Below, one piece after another: positions 34,542 through 46,662 of a DNA stretch of 64,000 bases. The position numbers and the translations under genes were made by a program. Below the pieces are notes generated by a model. That model saw nothing but the letters and a program-made list of their open reading frames with translations. It had not been told where the DNA came from and made no database searches. Positions within the stretch are counted from its first letter, which is position 1, and every line of letters starts with the position of its first letter. The stretch is from Bolinopsis microptera (lineage: Eukaryota; Ctenophora; Tentaculata; Lobata; Bolinopsidae), in NCBI RefSeq assembly GCF_026151205.1, contig NC_087077.1:3534001-3598000 (forward strand), written 5' to 3'.

Positions 34542-37500
34542 AATATGTGATTACACCCCAATGCTAGCTGTGGTATTTAGTTTAGTTTGATGGTAGTGAA
34601 AATTGGATTTGTTACTTTGATATGCTCAGTTAATCTTGATAAGCCTCTGTTCCTTTTAAAGTAGACATTTAAAAAGAAAAAGAACGTTATATTATTATTA
34701 TTAATTATTAAGCTTATAATTAAAATTGAATACAAATTTTAGTTTTTTAGTCTAATGAAATATATGACTATATAGATTAATCAAATTTTTACTTAAAATT
34801 TAAGCAGTTGAATACAGATTTAAAATTATGGTTTTCATTCTAAATATAGCATGATAGATAAAAGTGTACTTAAATATTTAAATAACATAATTTAAATTCC
34901 AGTCCAATTCGAAGTATATATAATATTGCTATAAAAATCAAAGAGGAATCATAGAATCTTTCAATTTATAAAATCAATTCTCTCAATTCTAAATAAAATA
35001 TGTCACAGACATCTAGCTATAAGATAATATATGGCTTGGCTAAGATATAAAAAACTTAGTTTAATTTAAATTAATGAGGAATGAACAATTTTGTTTATAT
35101 CAAGTTTTAGTTAACACTGTTATATAAGTGTGTGTGTTTAATTTAATACTGAATGTTATTAATTTCCTTCAGTCGTTGAGGTTGATTCCTGACTCCGGGT
35201 AGTACTCACCCAACTAATTTTGGTTAAATATCAAATTCAGTCCTTCTAGCAGGCTGAACCTTGTCTACACGTGACTAAACTTCATGACTAAACCTCATGA
35301 CTAAACATTGTGACTAAACCTCACAGGGGTTATCATTAATTGGAAAATCCAACGATTGCTTCCATCATTTTCATCATTCGAGCTTGGTTTGATTGCCCGA
35401 ACTTGGTGATTGCCTCTCCCATCTTTTGCGTCGTCACACTTCAATGCTTGTCCCGTTTTCGCGTTGATTATCATATAGGCTCCGTCACTCATCTTTTGAA
35501 TTTGCCACTCTACTCTAAACGCAAAAGAATCCATATTGTTATTACACAACAAAGTACCAAACTCCCCAAACCTTATTGTGAATACATATATATTATATCT
35601 ATTCAATCGTGGTCCGCATACTCGTATTAACTCCTTGCCTCCATCCTCGTAGTCATGTCGCTCGTTTACCAAAGCCAGTTTATATTTTCCTTTACCTAAA
35701 TCGTTTGTAGGACATAATGGTCCGTGATATTTTTTGTTGAATATCTTGAAAATGTAAGTATCCTCTTTCATAGAGCTATTAATTTCTATTTGGACAACAG
35801 GTCGATTAGTAGAGGATGATGGTTGCGAGTCACCTGAATTGTAAATGATTATGTTACAAAGATAGTCCGAGGTTATATACACTTAGCAAAAAGTGTTCAC
35901 TCTTCTATCTTCCCAAAATACTGAACTGCCATATGAATATACTACACTCGAATGTTTCAAGCCCCTCCCCCCCCCCCCACCCCCCTTCCCCGCCCCCCCC
36001 CCCCCCCCCCCCCCCTCTACTCCTATACTTACTTCCCATGGCCCTGTTCCTGTCTAGGTCGTTCTGTAATGTTTCCAACTGTCCTTTTAGACGTGCATTC
36101 TCCACGACTGCTACAACCTTATCCGATCGGATTTCTCTCTGTACGTTTTGTAATGTTTCCAACTCTCTCTTTAACCGTACATTCTCCACGACTGCTGCAT
36201 CCTTATCTGATGAGTTGATATAGTTGGGTTGGACTGAGCTAGCAAAAAGTCTTCACTCTTCTATCTTCCCAAAATTCTGAATTGCCATATTTTTCATATG
36301 AATATACTACACTCGAATGTTTCAAGCCCCCCCCCCCCCCCCCCCTTCCCCGCTCCCCCCCCCCCTCCCCCTCTAATCCGATACTTACTTCCCCTGGCCC
36401 TGATCCTGTCTAGGTCGTTCTGTAATGTTTCCAACTGTCCTTTTAGACGTGCATTCTCCACGACTGCTACAATCTTATCCGATCGGATTTCTCTCTGTAC
36501 GTTTTGTAATGTTTCCAACTTTCTCTCTAACCGTACATTCTCCGCGACTGCTACATCTTTATCCGCCACTGCTACATCCTTATCCGATCGGATTTCTCTA
36601 TTTACGTTTCTCAGGTAGAACACGTATTCTGGGATTAATTATTCAGTCAACTCATTTTTAATATGTAGTATAGATTGACTTCGGGAATCGGGATTTTTAA
36701 CCGAATATTAGATATTGCATATTCAGTAATCAACTGCTTAGTCTGCAATGTATTCTGGCAATACCCAAAAACAAATAAGAAGAAAACAACACCTTATTTC
36801 GATACCTGCAACAATTTGAGGGGCCAATGATCCGATACCAGCTCTGAGGTCCTCGTCCGATACTGGTATCACCTCCTCCAGCGTGGAGAAGATGGAGAGA
36901 CTTGACATAATATGTGATTACACCCCAATGCTAGCTGTGGTATTTAGTTTAGTTTGATGGTAGTGAAAATTGGATTTGTTACTTTGATATGCTCAGTTAA
37001 TCTTGATAAGCCTCTGTTCCTTTTAAAGTAGACATTTAAAAAGAAAAAGAACGTTATATTATTATTATTAATTATTAAGCTTATAATTAAAATTGAATAC
37101 AAATTTTAGTTTTTTAGTCTAATGAAATATATGACTATATAGATTAATCAAATTTTTACTTAAAATTTAAGCAGTTGAATACAGATTTAAAATTATGGTT
37201 TTCATTCTAAATATAGCATGATAGATAAAAGTGTACTTAAATATTTAAATAACATAATTTAAATTCCAGTCCAATTCGAAGTATATATAATATTGCTATA
37301 AAAATCAAAGAGGAATCATAGAATCTTTCAATTTATAAAATCAATTCTCTCAATTCTAAATAAAATATGTCACAGACATCTAGCTATAAGATAATATATG
37401 GCTTGGCTAAGATATAAAAAACTTAGTTTAATTTAAATTAATGAGGAATGAACAATTTTGTTTATATCAAGTTTTAGTTAACACTGTTATATAAGTGTGT

Positions 37501-38245
37501 GTGTTTAATTTAATACTGAATGTTATTAATTTCCTTCAGTCGTTGAGGTTGATTCCTGACTCCGGGTAGTACTCACCCAACTAATTTTGGTTAAATATCA
37601 AATTCAGTCCTTCTAGCAGGCTGAACCTTGTCTACACGTGACTAAACTTCATGACTAAACCTCATGACTAAACATTGTGACTAAACCTCACAGGGGTTAT
37701 CATTAATTGGAAAATCCAACGATTGCTTCCATCATTTTCATCATTCGAGCTTGGTTTGATTGCCCGAACTTGGTGATTGCCTCTCCCATCTTTTGCGTCG
37801 TCACACTTCAATGCTTGTCCCGTTTTCGCGTTGATTATCATATAGGCTCCGTCACTCATCTTTTGAATTTGCCACTCTACTCTAAACGCAAAAGAATCCA
37901 TATTGTTATTACACAACAAAGTACCAAACTCCCCAAACCTTATTGTGAATACATATATATTATATCTATTCAATCGTGGTCCGCATACTCGTATTAACTC
38001 CTTGCCTCCATCCTCGTAGTCATGTCGCTCGTTTACCAAAGCCAGTTTATATTTTCCTTTACCTAAATCGTTTGTAGGACATAATGGTCCGTGATATTTT
38101 TTGTTGAATATCTTGAAAATGTAAGTATCCTCTTTCATAGAGCTATTAATTTCTATTTGGACAACAGGTCGATTAGTAGAGGATGATGGTTGCGAGTCAC
38201 CTGAATTGTAAATGATTATGTTACAAAGATAGTCGGTTATTCAGT
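33517..38245. repeat. 2,367-bp direct tandem duplication
   Basis: Bases from about 33,517 to 35,880 recur from about 35,884 to 38,245 at a constant offset of 2,367. All open frames in the first copy reappear shifted by exactly that amount, and even long C-homopolymers keep the same length. The copied block holds exons B2, B1 and A of one unit and the F exon of the next. The internal junction reads GGTTATATACACTTAGCAAAAAGTG, where the parent sequence would continue GGTTATTCAGTGTGC. Confidence 0.9.
35301..36908 (-). CDS. lectin-like array unit 7, short form lacking C, D and E
   Basis: Exons: A 36806-36908, B1 36389-36628, B2 36033-36206, F 35301-35833, giving 349 residues in one frame. The unit was created by the tandem duplication. 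Its predicted product joins the N-terminus and coiled coil directly to the terminal trefoil-like exon, skipping the PSAP/PPxY exon and two lectin segments. F starts SDSQPSSSTNRPVVQIEI and contains KIFNKKYHGPL, LALVNERHDYEDGGKE and YMIINAKTGQALKCDDAK. Each splice site keeps its consensus (GTAAGT donors; AATTCAG acceptor for F). Expression is not known; if the duplication is an assembly artefact this gene does not exist. Confidence 0.5.
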
Positions 38246-40994
38246 GTGCTACCCAAAATACATAGTTGTTGTGTAGTTAAACGGTGCCGTGGATGTTGAG
38301 CTGGCAATAGAAACTCATCCTCTTTATCATATCCGAAAAAATATCTTATTTTCTGTCTCAAATTTTGTAAGTTTGTCATACCCGAGAAAAATTGGAAGGG
38401 TTCACTACACAGAGCCTTAACAAGGAAAAGGAGGAAGATGAGATTGAAGAAGAAGAGGATTACATAGAAATCCATGTAACCAGTGTTCAGTGTTCACTTA
38501 GCGTATTAACACGTCTTGTCTCACACAAGTCATTGTTTACTGATTCTCTTGATGCCATATTGTACTTTAATTGTCAAATACAATTTTGACGCTTTAAAAA
38601 GGTGCATGGGTGTTTCTAACCTATGTAAAGGAAGGGACCAGCCATCTCTACAACAAAGGAAAGGCTCTAACAGCCTCTACTAACCTTGGAACCGCAGCAA
38701 AACCGCTCTTCCCACAGTAGGGAAATGTTCAGGAGCAGGATACTGTGTGATTTGAGATATAAACATATAACCGAGCCGCGAGGACCAGAGACAAGTTCCT
38801 ACTTTTACCCCCATTCAACTGTGTATCAACTATTTGACGATTCCGTTACACAGATTTAGAAGTAACACCCAGAGAAACACTGTGCACTCTTACTAGATGC
38901 ATATAGTAGGCCACAACCGCTCATTGTAGTCCATGTCTCTGCATCTTTAACCGGGCGGGGTTGCACCAGGGGCGGTGGTAACAAGGAGTCTGTTGTTAAT
39001 ATTTATGATAAATATGACGCTGACCAATCAGATGAAAGAAGATATAATAGAGACTCCATATTTCTGTTACCATTCTTACATTTTGTATCTTTTTGTGTTG
39101 CTTTTAGGAAGTAAAAATAAAAATATTTCAGTGCAGATTACTCATTTAACATGTACAAAGAGTCCGTTTCTATTGTCCTCAAAAACGGCTGATGTAAACT
39201 GTAACCTATTTTGGTTCTCACAAGTAAAAGAATAATAAATAATTCTTTTAACTTTTAGCCTAAATCAAAGTCGATGAAGTTAAACATCACAATATTAATT
39301 AGAATGGAACATACCAAAAGGCAGTGGTTGTGGCTGTTGTCCAAATATCTGCCACCATGTAGCATCTTCAATATTTTCCGTTACGTCGACCCAAAACGTT
39401 GCCATATCCCGCTGCCTTCTGGACACGAGGTATTTATCTTTTTGTCTATCTTGAGTTTTTCGTATTCTGCAGCCAAAAGATTTGTTTTTCTTGTTAACAT
39501 ACTCGATCATCCAGCACTCGTTTGCTTTGCTATGTGGGGTGTCATGAACTAGTGCTCTACCGTCGTCTCCATGATTATCATTGAGTACCACTAACATCCG
39601 ACCAGTGTTGGGATCTGATAACGATAATTGAGTTTTTGTCACTGTTTTAAGGGTTTTAAAAACGGTCTGGATAGATTAGCTAGGTTACGTACTTAGGTTG
39701 TGACTTATTAATGCAGCCGCCCAAAACAATGCCATACGACATATGTATATGGAGTCGTTGAGTGACGTATCGTTATTTACAGCAGAATTAAAGCGAAACC
39801 TAACCTGGAATTTTTGTTGCTGATTGTTGCTGGTTTGTTGTTGCTTTAATGTTGTAACATTTCTGAGAATTAACTTCAGTTAATATAATTTTCCACTTGT
39901 CCTGCCCCCATGGAGGAGTTGTTGGTTGAGTGTGGACCCAGTAAGATTGTTCGTTCTTTGGATCAGAGTTGTGAGTCAGAGCGCAGCCAGCTGCAGGGCC
40001 ATCTATTGCCTGTATCAAACACCCATGTTGTTCATTTGGTGATGTTGAACTCTGTGCTAGATCAAGATTAATAGTTATGAATGGTAGTGAGAAGAGATGT
40101 TGGGCCTGATAAATTAAAAATACTTCTATTTTTGACGGCCCCAATGTTAATCTGTTAATGTAGGTCCTGATATGTGTTGGTTCAGCCGAATTGCGAGGGA
40201 TGTTGTATAAGGTTGGACTATAAATTGATTTTAAAAGCAAATTACCTGCACTTAAACTGAGTCCCCCGAAGCTAGGAGTGGGAAGGTCGGGTAAAGCATC
40301 GTATTGGGGTGGAGCAGAGGGCGGTGCAGCATGATCGTTTGGCACTGATAATATGGGGTTACATACAAGACAGTTAAGAATTGATATACTATGTAATAGA
40401 CATATTGATATAGTTGGGGTGGACTGAGTTTGCAAAAAGTCTTTACTCTTTAATCTTCCCAAAATACTGCTCGACCACATTTTTATGGAAAACATCTTAC
40501 ACTCAAATGTTTCATTTCCCCCCCCCCCCCCCCCCCCCCCCTCCAATATTTAACTTACTTCCTCTGTCCCTGTCCATCTCTTTCTGTAATGTTTCCAACT
40601 TTATCTCTAACCGTACATTCTCCGCGACTGCTACATCTTTATCTGCCACTGCTATATCCTTTTCTGCTCGGTTTTTTCTCTCTACGTTTCTTAGGTAGAA
40701 TACGTATTCTGGGATTAATTATTCAGTCAAATCATTTTTAACATGTTGTATAGATTGCCTTCGGGATTTTTAACCGAGTATTAGATATCTTATATTGAAA
40801 GACAGATACAGGTATCAACTGCTCTGTCTGCAATGAATTCTGGCCAATACTCAAAACCAAATTAGAAGCAAACAACACCTTATTTTGATACCTGTAACGA
40901 TTTGAGGGGTCAATGATCCAATACCAGCTCTGAGGTCCTCGTCCGATACTGGTATCACCTCCTCCAGCGTGGAGAAGATGGATAGACTTGACAT
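37668..40994 (-). CDS. lectin-like array unit 6, canonical six-exon gene
   Basis: The clearest complete family member. Exons: A 40892-40994, B 40559-40708, C 40246-40344, D 39805-40056, E 39315-39614, F 37668-38200, 478 residues. Start ATG is at 40994 with the conserved leader behind it. Residues 1-34 exon A; about 35-84 coiled coil with AEKD/ADKD heptads; about 85-117 PSAPPQYDALPDLP-containing linker; about 118-300 two beta-trefoil-like segments (DGPAAGCALTHNS, WVHTQPTTPPWGQDKWKI, ECWMIEYVNKKNKSFGCRIR, FWVDVTENIEDATWWQI); the rest the terminal ricin-like segment. No signal peptide or membrane segment. All five introns are phase 1. Likely a cytosolic glycan-binding or scaffold protein; by analogy with galectin-3, which uses a PSAP motif for ESCRT-linked export, it could leave cells in vesicles. 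The E-F intron carries a receptor-tail relic and an unrecognised insert at about 38,600-39,060. Confidence 0.75.
40518..40541. repeat. C-homopolymer in the B-C intron (poly-G on the gene strand)
   Basis: A run of over 20 C begins about 20 bp downstream of the exon B donor of unit 6. Equivalent runs follow exon B donors at 28,497-28,519, 33,600-33,648, 33,959-33,998, 35,967-36,016, 36,326-36,372 and 44,757-44,792. They are absent from units 2, 3, 4 and 11. Confidence 0.8.
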
Positions 40995-41425
40995 ATGTGA
41001 TGTTTACACCCTAATGGCTAATGCTAGCTGTGGTATTGAGTTTAGTTTGATGGTAGTAAAAATTGGAATTGTTGCTTTATAAGCTTCTATATTAAACGAA
41101 AAAGAATGATTAAATATAAATTTGATTTGTTGGTTCAGGAATCAGTATGGAGGTATGTAAGGTGTGTTATAGGTCGAATATTCTACAAAATCCACACAAC
41201 GTTCAGTTTTTAGTTTTAAACTATTTTCACAAATACAAATAAATCCATTTATTGAGGACGTTATTGAAGGAATTAATTTAAACTAAATGGACTCCGAGGA
41301 GTTATAATTCTCGTCCCGTCCTAAGATGGTGTTCCTCTTGTATCATATTTAAGTGTTGATTAGATATTATTATCAACAGGATCAATGATCATACATTACA
41401 AATAGAATCTACCTTGGTAAAAACA

Positions 41426-41670
41426 TCTTTTTTTTATTGAAATCTTTCAAATCAATCAATTACATACAAATTTACACAATGAACAACATTAAATCTTCTC
41501 AAAAGTATAAGACTCCGATAAAATCAGATTTTCTAGGACAAAATGTATGTAATCAAAGGACCTGAAGGTCACCAAAACACAGATGTTGAGGGCAAAATGC
41601 ACCTCCTGCACAAGTATGGGCCAACGAAAATCTTGAATTTTAAATAGAATTTCAAATAGAATCACACAAA
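41426..41670 (-). mobile_element. LINE 3'-end insertion
   Basis: The reverse complement matches the 3' UTR of the LINE at 3,780-3,960 (TGTGCAGGAG, TCTGTGTTTTGGTGACC, TTGATTGATTTGAAAGATTTCAATAAAAAAAAG). It separates AAAACATCT from ACATTGTAAATTTTGCAAACC, which are adjacent near 57,795-57,815. Strongly 5'-truncated; no coding frame remains. The surrounding 41,000-41,920 is otherwise the 3' flank shared with 57,450-57,980. Confidence 0.65.
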
Positions 41671-41922
41671 AATATCAAAAGCAATCAAATCATATAATAA
41701 AGTGAAATTCATGATGTGATGATATGCACTAAAATGAGAAATGAGAAATACAGACAACACATTGTAAATTTTGCAAACCTACAAAGAATTTCCCCAACCA
41801 GTACAATAAGATATTTGCTGATAAAAATCCAAATATTCAGCCTTCAATTTTGTTTTTGGATATCCAGACTAACATTTAATCAGAAAGACGGTTAAGTACT
41901 AGCCACTAGAGTTAATATTATT

Positions 41923-42251
41923 TTAGCGTTTCATTATCACGTGTTTTTCGCCTTCATGGTCGTAATAAGTTCTAAGTTTATCAATCTTCCACAAAGTCGC
42001 ATCTGCAACATCTTTCGTTACGTCGACCCAAAACGTTGCCTCATCCCGCTGCCTTCTCGATACGAGGTATTTATCTTTATGTCTATCTTGAGTTTTTCGT
42101 ATTCTGCACCCCAAACTTTTGTTTTCATTGTCGATATACTCGATCATCCAGCACTCGTTTGCTTTGCTATGTGGAGTTTCGTGAACTAGTGCTCTACCGT
42201 CGTCTCCATGTTTATCATTTAGTACCACTAACATCCGACCAGTGTTGGGAT
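41923..42251 (-). CDS. orphan E-type lectin-like exon with its own stop (alternative terminal exon)
   Basis: An E exon with a consensus acceptor (TTTATCAG) that enters in phase 1, but in place of the usual GTATGT donor it reads on through WKIDKLRTYYDHEGEKHVIM to a TAA at 41923. It has the full family motif set (RMLVVLNDKHGDDGRALVHE, ECWMIEYIDNENKSLGCRIR, FWVDVTKDVADATLW). It lies 3' of unit 5's F exon and is closest in sequence to the terminal E exon of the gene at 58.0 kb. It could serve as an alternative last exon for unit 5, or be left over from a deleted gene. Confidence 0.55.
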
Positions 42252-42261
42252 CTGATAAAGA

Positions 42262-42835
42262 TCGTGACTAAACCTCGTGACTAAACCTCGTGACTAAACC
42301 TCGTGACTAAACCTCGTGACTTCACCTCCTGACTAAATCTCCTGACTAAACCTCGTGACTTAACTGCCTGATTAAACCTCGTGACTAAACCTCGTGACTA
42401 AACTTCGTGACTTAACCTCCTGACTAAATCTCCTGACTAAACCTCGTGACTAAACCTCGTGACTAAACCTCGTGACTAAACCTCGTGACTTCACCTCCTG
42501 ACTAAATCTCCTGACTAAACCTCGTGACTTAACTGCCTGATTAAACCTCGTGACTAAACCTCGTGACTAAACTTCGTGACTTAACCTCCTGACTAAATCT
42601 CCTGACTAAACCTCGTGACTTAACCTCGTGACTTAACCTCGTGACTAAACCTCCTGACTAAACCTCGTGACTTAACCTCCTGACTAAATCTCCTGACTAA
42701 ACCTCGTGACTTAACCGCCTGACTAAACCTCGTGACTAAACCTCGTGACTAAACCTCGTGACTAAACCTCGTGACTTAACCTCGTGACTTAACCGCCTGA
42801 CTAAACCTCCTGGCTAAACCTCCTGACTAAACCGG
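42262..42835. repeat. 13-bp minisatellite with 169-bp higher-order repeat
   Basis: About 44 units of CCTCGTGACTAAA and variants (CTCCTGACT, CTTAACTGCC). A pattern of 13 units (169 bp), marked by GTGACTTCACCTCC at 42,316 and 42,485, occurs twice in full. The array starts next to the unit 5 stop codon (42827) and runs through its 3' UTR up to the next exon. Confidence 0.9.
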
Positions 42836-45231
42836 GTTAATCGGGTTTTTCATTAATTGTAAAATCCAACGATTGCTTCCATCTTTTTTATCATTCGGTC
42901 TTGGTTTGATTGCCCGAACTTGGTGATTGCCTCTGTCATCTTTAGCGTCGTCACACTTTAATGCTTGTCCCGTTTTCCAATTGTATATCATATAGGCTCC
43001 GTCGCTCATCTTTTTAATTACCCAATCTACTTTTTTCTTTTCAGCAAAAGAAGCAATATTTTTATCACAAAACAAAGTACCAAACTCGCTCATTATATTG
43101 AATATTGGTTGAGGTTCATTCACTCGTGGTCCCCATAATGACATTATCTCCTTGCCTCCATCTTCATAGTCATACCGTTCGTTTACCAAAGCCAGTTTAT
43201 ATTTTCCTTTAGCTAAATCGTTTGCAGAAAATAGCGGTCCATGATATTTTTGGTTGAATATCTTGTAAATGTAAACATCCCATTTCATAATTATGCTGCT
43301 AATTTCTATTTGGACAACAGGTCGATTAGTAGAGGATGATGGTTGCGAGTCACCTGAATTGTAAATAATTATGTTACAAGTTACAACAATAGTCGTATTT
43401 ATTTACCTTATCGGACCTTATTTGGACGGACATTACATGAACGGACATAATTATGAACGGACATTAATATGAACGCTCGAAGGCATTCAAAACCATCAAA
43501 AATCCGAATTTTTTTCAATTTTTTGACGTTTTTTAAATTTCAGCAAATGATTTTTAAATCCATTTTTTCTACAGTAAGTAAGAAAAGCAGTCATTGAGCA
43601 GTAAAAATGTTAAAATATGTGTACATGATCAGTGTCTAATATCACATATCATCTTCATCAAATGGGTTTTCGTGCATGAAACAGTCCATGCTTAAAGCAT
43701 CAGTGATTTCTAGCTATATGGAAACCTTTTTTATCAAACTACCCCGGTCCTGCATTTCAGTGTTAACTTTTACAAACCATTCGGCGTGAAGTGGTTTTAT
43801 CTTAGACAACTTAAGGTTAACCTTAACATCACGTGGAGCTTTCCTAGCACTGTTCCATTACCTCCCCTGAGTAATATGAACTATAATATAACAACGTCGG
43901 ACAATGTCCTTGGAAACACGATTTTACCGTAATATCTAGAGGCTGGAACAAGTTTGTCATGTTGGCGGGGACTAGTTCATGAACTATATTGTTGAGTGCC
44001 ATAATTTCGTTGACTTTTTTCCGCCAAGTAACCCTTGAAAACATCATATACTAGTAGAATTTTCTGTGCCTCCGGCAGACCAAGGAGAACCTTTCCATCG
44101 TTAACTTACGGCACAATAAAGTTCTCAAAGTTGTCATATTCTGGACAAAAAGTTCGAAATGGAAAAATTTTTGAAAAAATTTCAACGGACTTTAACTTGG
44201 ACGGACATTAATTGAACGGACTTTATTTGAACTTAAGATGAACGCTAGGGCCTCCAGCGTTCAAGTAATGTCCGTCCAAATAAGGTCCGATAACTATAAG
44301 GTAGCTTGCATATTTATATAGTCCTTACGTTGCGAAAATAGCGGACGTAGAAGAGATGTTGGGCCTGATATATTAAAAATACTTCTATTTTTGACGGCCC
44401 CAATGTTAAACTTAATGTAGGTCCTGCTATGTGTTTGTATAAAGTTGGACTATGAATTGATTTTAGAAGCAAATTACCTGCACTTAAACTGAGTCCCGAG
44501 CAGCTAGGAGTGGAATGGTCGGGTAAAGCATCGTATTGGGGTGGAGCAGAGGGCGGTGCAGGTGCATCATAGTTTAGCTCTGATAATATGGGGTTATAAG
44601 ACAGGTAACAATCAATATACCATGTAAAAGACATATTGATATAGTAGGGGGAGTTGGGGTGGACTGAGCTATCAAAAAGTCTTCACTCTTTTATCTTCCC
44701 AAAATACTGCACTGCCATATTTTTCATATTAATATCCTACACTCGAATGTTTCAAGCCCCCCCCCCCCCCCCCCTCCCCCTCCCCCCCCCCCTCTAATCA
44801 TAATCATATACTTACTTCCCCTGGTCCTGTTCCTGTCTAGTTCGTTCTGTAATGTTTCGAACTCTCTTTTTAGCCGTACATTCTCCACTACTGCTACATC
44901 CTTATCCGATCGGATTTCTCTCTCTACATTTCTCAGGTAGAACACGTATTCTGGGATTAATTATTCAGTCAATTCATTTTTAATATGTAGTATAGATTGA
45001 CTTCGGGAATCGGGATTTTTAACCGAGTATTAGATATCGCATATTCAGTAATCAACTGCTTAGTCTGCAACGAATTCTGGTTAATACTCAAAAACAAATA
45101 AGAAGAAAACAACACCTTATTTTGATACCTGTAACAATTTGAGGGGCCAATGATCCGATACCAGCTCTGAGGTCCTCGTCCGATACTGGTATCACCTCCT
45201 CCAGCGTGGATAAGATGGAGAGACTTGTCAT
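42827..45231 (-). CDS. lectin-like array unit 5, form lacking D and E
   Basis: Exons: A 45129-45231, B 44816-44950, C 44478-44579, F 42827-43353, 288 residues in frame. Exon A differs slightly (MTSLSILSTLEE). The coiled coil is short (one heptad). Exon C has PSAPPQYDALPD. F has KIFNQKYHGPLFSANDLAKG, YKLALVNERYDYEDGGKE and a ricin-like YMIYNWKTGQALKCDDAK. Where D and E should be, the intron holds the pogo-like transposon (43411-44290). Because all introns are phase 1, losing D and E leaves the frame open. The stop codon abuts the 13-bp minisatellite. Confidence 0.6.
43411..44290. mobile_element. 880-bp pogo-like DNA transposon
   Basis: Inverted ends TCGGACCTTATTTGGACGGACATTA... at 43411 and the complement ending at 44290, each next to TA (target duplication of the Tc1/mariner/pogo type). 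Subterminal TGAACGGACATTA-like motifs are repeated at both ends. A minus-strand fragment (43844-44047) contains NNIVHELVPANMTNLFQPLDITV, which matches the pogo/Tigger DDE transposase block (VPP..T..LQPLDV). Most of the transposase is missing. Truncated relative at 6311-6590. Confidence 0.7.
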
Positions 45232-46662
45232 ATGCGATGTCTACACTATAATCCTAACTGTGGTTTTTAGTTCAGTTTGATAGAGAATATGAGGTTCCTT
45301 AAAAGGTGTTCAGTAATCAGTATACAGGGTCCTTAACAAGAAAGAAGAGGATTACGTAGATTTCCCTGCATTATGATGTCGTTGGTTTTGGCTGCTTCTT
45401 ACAATAATCAAATCAAATTTTCATAGGTACTTATCTATTATTTTTAATTATGTATTCATAATTATTTATACCGAAGACATTTAGCTGTTAGTGAAAATAT
45501 TCGCATAAGATATAAAAACTACATTTTATTATGATATATAAATAATAATTAGCATTTATGTTCTTAATTTAATATATCCTGCGTTAAAATTATCATGATA
45601 TTATATATTAAAGTCACTATTGTGACGGTACATTAGAACTAGACAGAAACAAAGTGTGAAGGGCTGAACGGAACCCCTCGGTTTCAGTTCCTTGTTTAAC
45701 ACTGCCGTACAGCAAGGACATCCATATAGCTCACTCCACACGACCACACTATGCTTTGTCAAATGTTGCTTATATACCAAGGATCTACAGGAAATATTTC
45801 CTTGTAAGTTTAGAGGGCGATCTGTGAACAGACAACTACCTCATTCCTACCTATAGGAAATAGAATTCCTATACTATCCCAACGAGCTACACCAAGCATA
45901 GTTTCAGATGAGAACAGTGACTTGTCTGTGTATTTTTGATATTGGATGTTGTTAAATCCTTCGAGTCGTTTAGTCCTGCCTCCGGGTAGCTCTCCCAAAC
46001 CAATTAAATAAAACTAATCTAAAACTGCAAGATAGTTCATCAGGTTTTAAACAAGATTTAAATCAAATTCAGTCCTATTCGCCGGTTAAGATTGGTCAAC
46101 AACTGATTGGGTTATGAGTCGGATTTTATGATTCTTTGGAGTTCCCAAAGCCCGCTATCATCATCTAAATAGTTGGATCCGACCAGAATTTTGTGATTGC
46201 CTCTCCCGTCCTTAGCGTCGTCACAGTATAATTGTTGACCCGTCTTTTGGTTGATTATCATATAGTATCCGTCGCTGTGCTCTTTAATTTCCCACCGTTC
46301 CTTAGACTTACCAGTTGAATTTGGTCTAAATAAAGCCATATAATTTTCACCTTTATCCAGTTTATAACAAAACAGCACTTTGGTGCCCTGCTCAATCAAA
46401 TGAGCTCCGTCATCTCGTCCTGGCCCCCTAATGAACGCTATCTCTGTGCCATCTTCGTAGTCATGATCTTCATTTACCAAAGCCAACTTATGTTTATTTA
46501 CCAAAGCCATCTTATGTATATTATCAACTAAATCACTTCCAGGAAATAACGGTCCGCCCCATTTTTTGTTGAATATCTTCGAAGTTCCCCAATGTCCATT
46601 AATTTCGTGTCCGCTAAATTCTGCTGGTGCAAAAAGTTGAGTATTCAAGGGTGATGGCTGCA

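Noticed and set aside
33526..36618. Plus-strand open frames rich in Pro and Ser over the units 7 and 8
   Set aside because: They are antisense to coiled-coil exons and to C-homopolymers; their motifs mirror the minus-strand exons and they have no splice or start context.
38600..39060. Possible gene in the unrecognised insert of unit 6's last intron
   Set aside because: Less AT-rich than its flanks, but stops occur in all frames and no motif or terminal repeat was found.
39800..40546. Continuous 248-aa frame covering exons C and D of unit 6
   Set aside because: It reads through a conserved intron that is closed by stops in other units; the phase-1 exon model fits all copies.
42262..42835. 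CRISPR-like array
   Set aside because: Units are contiguous 13-mers without unique spacers, in a eukaryotic 3' UTR; it is a minisatellite. The 26-bp repeats at 52.2 kb also lack spacers.
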